From assembly GCA_002479245.1 (NCBI GenBank), contig DLMG01000336.1:1-7136 (forward strand): a DNA stretch of 7,136 nt, read 5' to 3'. Below the pieces are notes generated by a model that had not been told where the DNA came from, did not search any database, and saw nothing but the letters and a program-made list of their open reading frames with translations. Within the stretch, counting starts at the first letter, position 1; each line of letters opens with the position of its first letter. Made by a program: the position numbers and the translations under genes. Of the stretch, positions 6,638 to 7,136 are shown one piece after another. The DNA is from Verrucomicrobia subdivision 3 bacterium UBA7542 (lineage in GTDB: Bacteria > Verrucomicrobiota > Verrucomicrobiia > Limisphaerales > UBA11358).

Positions 6638-7136
6638 AAACCTTTCAAATCTGGAACGGGCGGAGATGTTGAAAAACATGGTGACAAACTGTGCGGTTGG
6701 AGGTTCGCGCGATGACAGTCGAGACTACGGCTCAATCCGAATGGGTTTCATGCGCGACTCTGAAATAAACAAAAAGCTGCCGCTTTTCATCAAGACGTGT
6801 AGAAATTTGCAGGAGATTTGGGGTTTTATTAAGCCCAAATTCGCACACTACCAAGAGCGCCGGGAATTTATCCGCGAAGAATTTGACCCGCTGTTGGCGA
6901 TGTTGGAAGCGGTAGCCCGTTCGCCCGGCGATGATTCCGTCACTGCGACGGTGGCTCGCATCAGTTCAAGCTATGTCCAAGAAACGTGGCAGAAGGCGTT
7001 AGAACGCAGAGCGACAGACCCCGAAGGCGCAATCACCGCATCGCGGACATTGCTGGAATCGGTGTGCAAACATATTCTCGATGGGGCTGGCGTGACGTAT
7101 GACGACAGCGCCGATGTCAGCGGTCACCACAAACCG
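6618..7136 (+). CDS. Abortive-infection family protein with Abi C-terminal-like domain, 3' end interrupted or missing
   Basis: The open frame runs to the right edge, 173 codons from ATG 6618. GAGG at 6605-6608, nine bases before, supports this start. A second ATG at 6630 in the same frame would give 169 codons without a ribosome site. The first part holds NLSNLERAEML and WGFIKPKF (68-75). Residues about 129-166 (RRATDPEGAITASRTLLESV, then CKHILDGAGVTYDDSAD) match the start of the Abi C-terminal domain (PF14355 type) as I know it, found in phage-defence proteins next to R-M systems. Relatives continue with a DLPKLY-like helix, whereas here the frame enters the 21-base repeat and reads VSGHHKP. 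If the repeat is an insertion element the protein loses most of its C-terminal domain (roughly 100 residues) and is probably inactive. It overlaps the protease-like gene by 20 bases, so the two look co-translated. The mechanism of this family is not known to me. Confidence 0.8.
   Translation, partial: MLPTMIENLSNLERAEMLKNMVTNCAVGGSRDDSRDYGSIRMGFMRDSEINKKLPLFIKTCRNLQEIWGFIKPKFAHYQERREFIREEFDPLLAMLEAVARSPGDDSVTATVARISSSYVQETWQKALERRATDPEGAITASRTLLESVCKHILDGAGVTYDDSADVSGHHKP
7115..7135 (+). repeat. Right copy of the 21-base terminal inverted repeat (probable IS end)
   Basis: Starts TGTCAGCGGTCACC and ends CACAAACC, the exact reverse complement of bases 1-21. One further base (G7136) is visible. 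The copy begins at the third position of the Asp codon (GA from the host, T from the repeat) where the Abi-like protein stops matching its family. With the left copy it bounds the whole window, pointing outwards. Confidence 0.7.

Noticed and set aside
3625..6879. Sixteen-base identical string (GAATTTATCCGCGAAG) at 3625-3640 and 6864-6879
   Set aside because: Both code the same peptide EFIRE in unrelated proteins, and flanking bases do not match. Chance with shared codon preference explains it.
1..7136. CRISPR arrays, tRNA or rRNA genes, transposase
   Set aside because: No regularly spaced repeats, RNA gene signatures or transposase motifs (DDE or recombinase) were seen on either strand.

Overview
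The window reads as a bacterial defence island, probably the end-to-end piece between two copies of a repeated element. No marker gene fixes the taxon. The GC-rich R-M genes (about 65-68% in the 60-base lines I counted) with SD-poor starts recall Verrucomicrobiota-like metagenomic genomes, but that is a weak guess.

Layout. The left edge carries a minus-strand VOC/glyoxalase-fold gene, cut at its 3' end (1-338). A 243-base divergent spacer follows, holding a fair promoter for the VOC gene with two small palindromes, weaker promoter-like boxes for the rightward genes, and a possible 33-codon leader ORF. From 582 to the right edge, five genes are packed on the plus strand: hsdR (582-2978), hsdM (2983-4503), hsdS (4500-5678), a HExxH zinc-protease-like gene (5675-6637) and the 5' part of an abortive-infection family gene (6618-7136, open at the edge). 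The junctions are a 4-base gap, ATGA, ATGA and a 20-base (or 8-base) overlap, so this looks like one operon with translational coupling.

How the genes work together. HsdR, HsdM and HsdS make a complete EcoEI-like Type I restriction-modification system: HsdS chooses the site, HsdM methylates adenine, and HsdR translocates and cuts unmodified DNA. The protease-like protein resembles the Lit/peptidase U49 phage-exclusion group (HExxH plus ExxAD). The last gene belongs to a family with an Abi C-terminal domain. The arrangement suggests layered defence: restriction first, then a suicide or growth-arrest response if restriction fails. That link is inference.

Main oddities. (1) An exact 21-base inverted repeat forms both ends of the window and interrupts both edge genes at the point where each leaves its family pattern, as expected for termini of an insertion sequence. 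(2) A near-perfect Shine-Dalgarno with an in-frame ATG lies inside hsdR just after a proline-rich linker, and could start a separate 187-residue C-terminal domain protein. (3) The Lit-like gene is joined to hsdS by an ATGA overlap.
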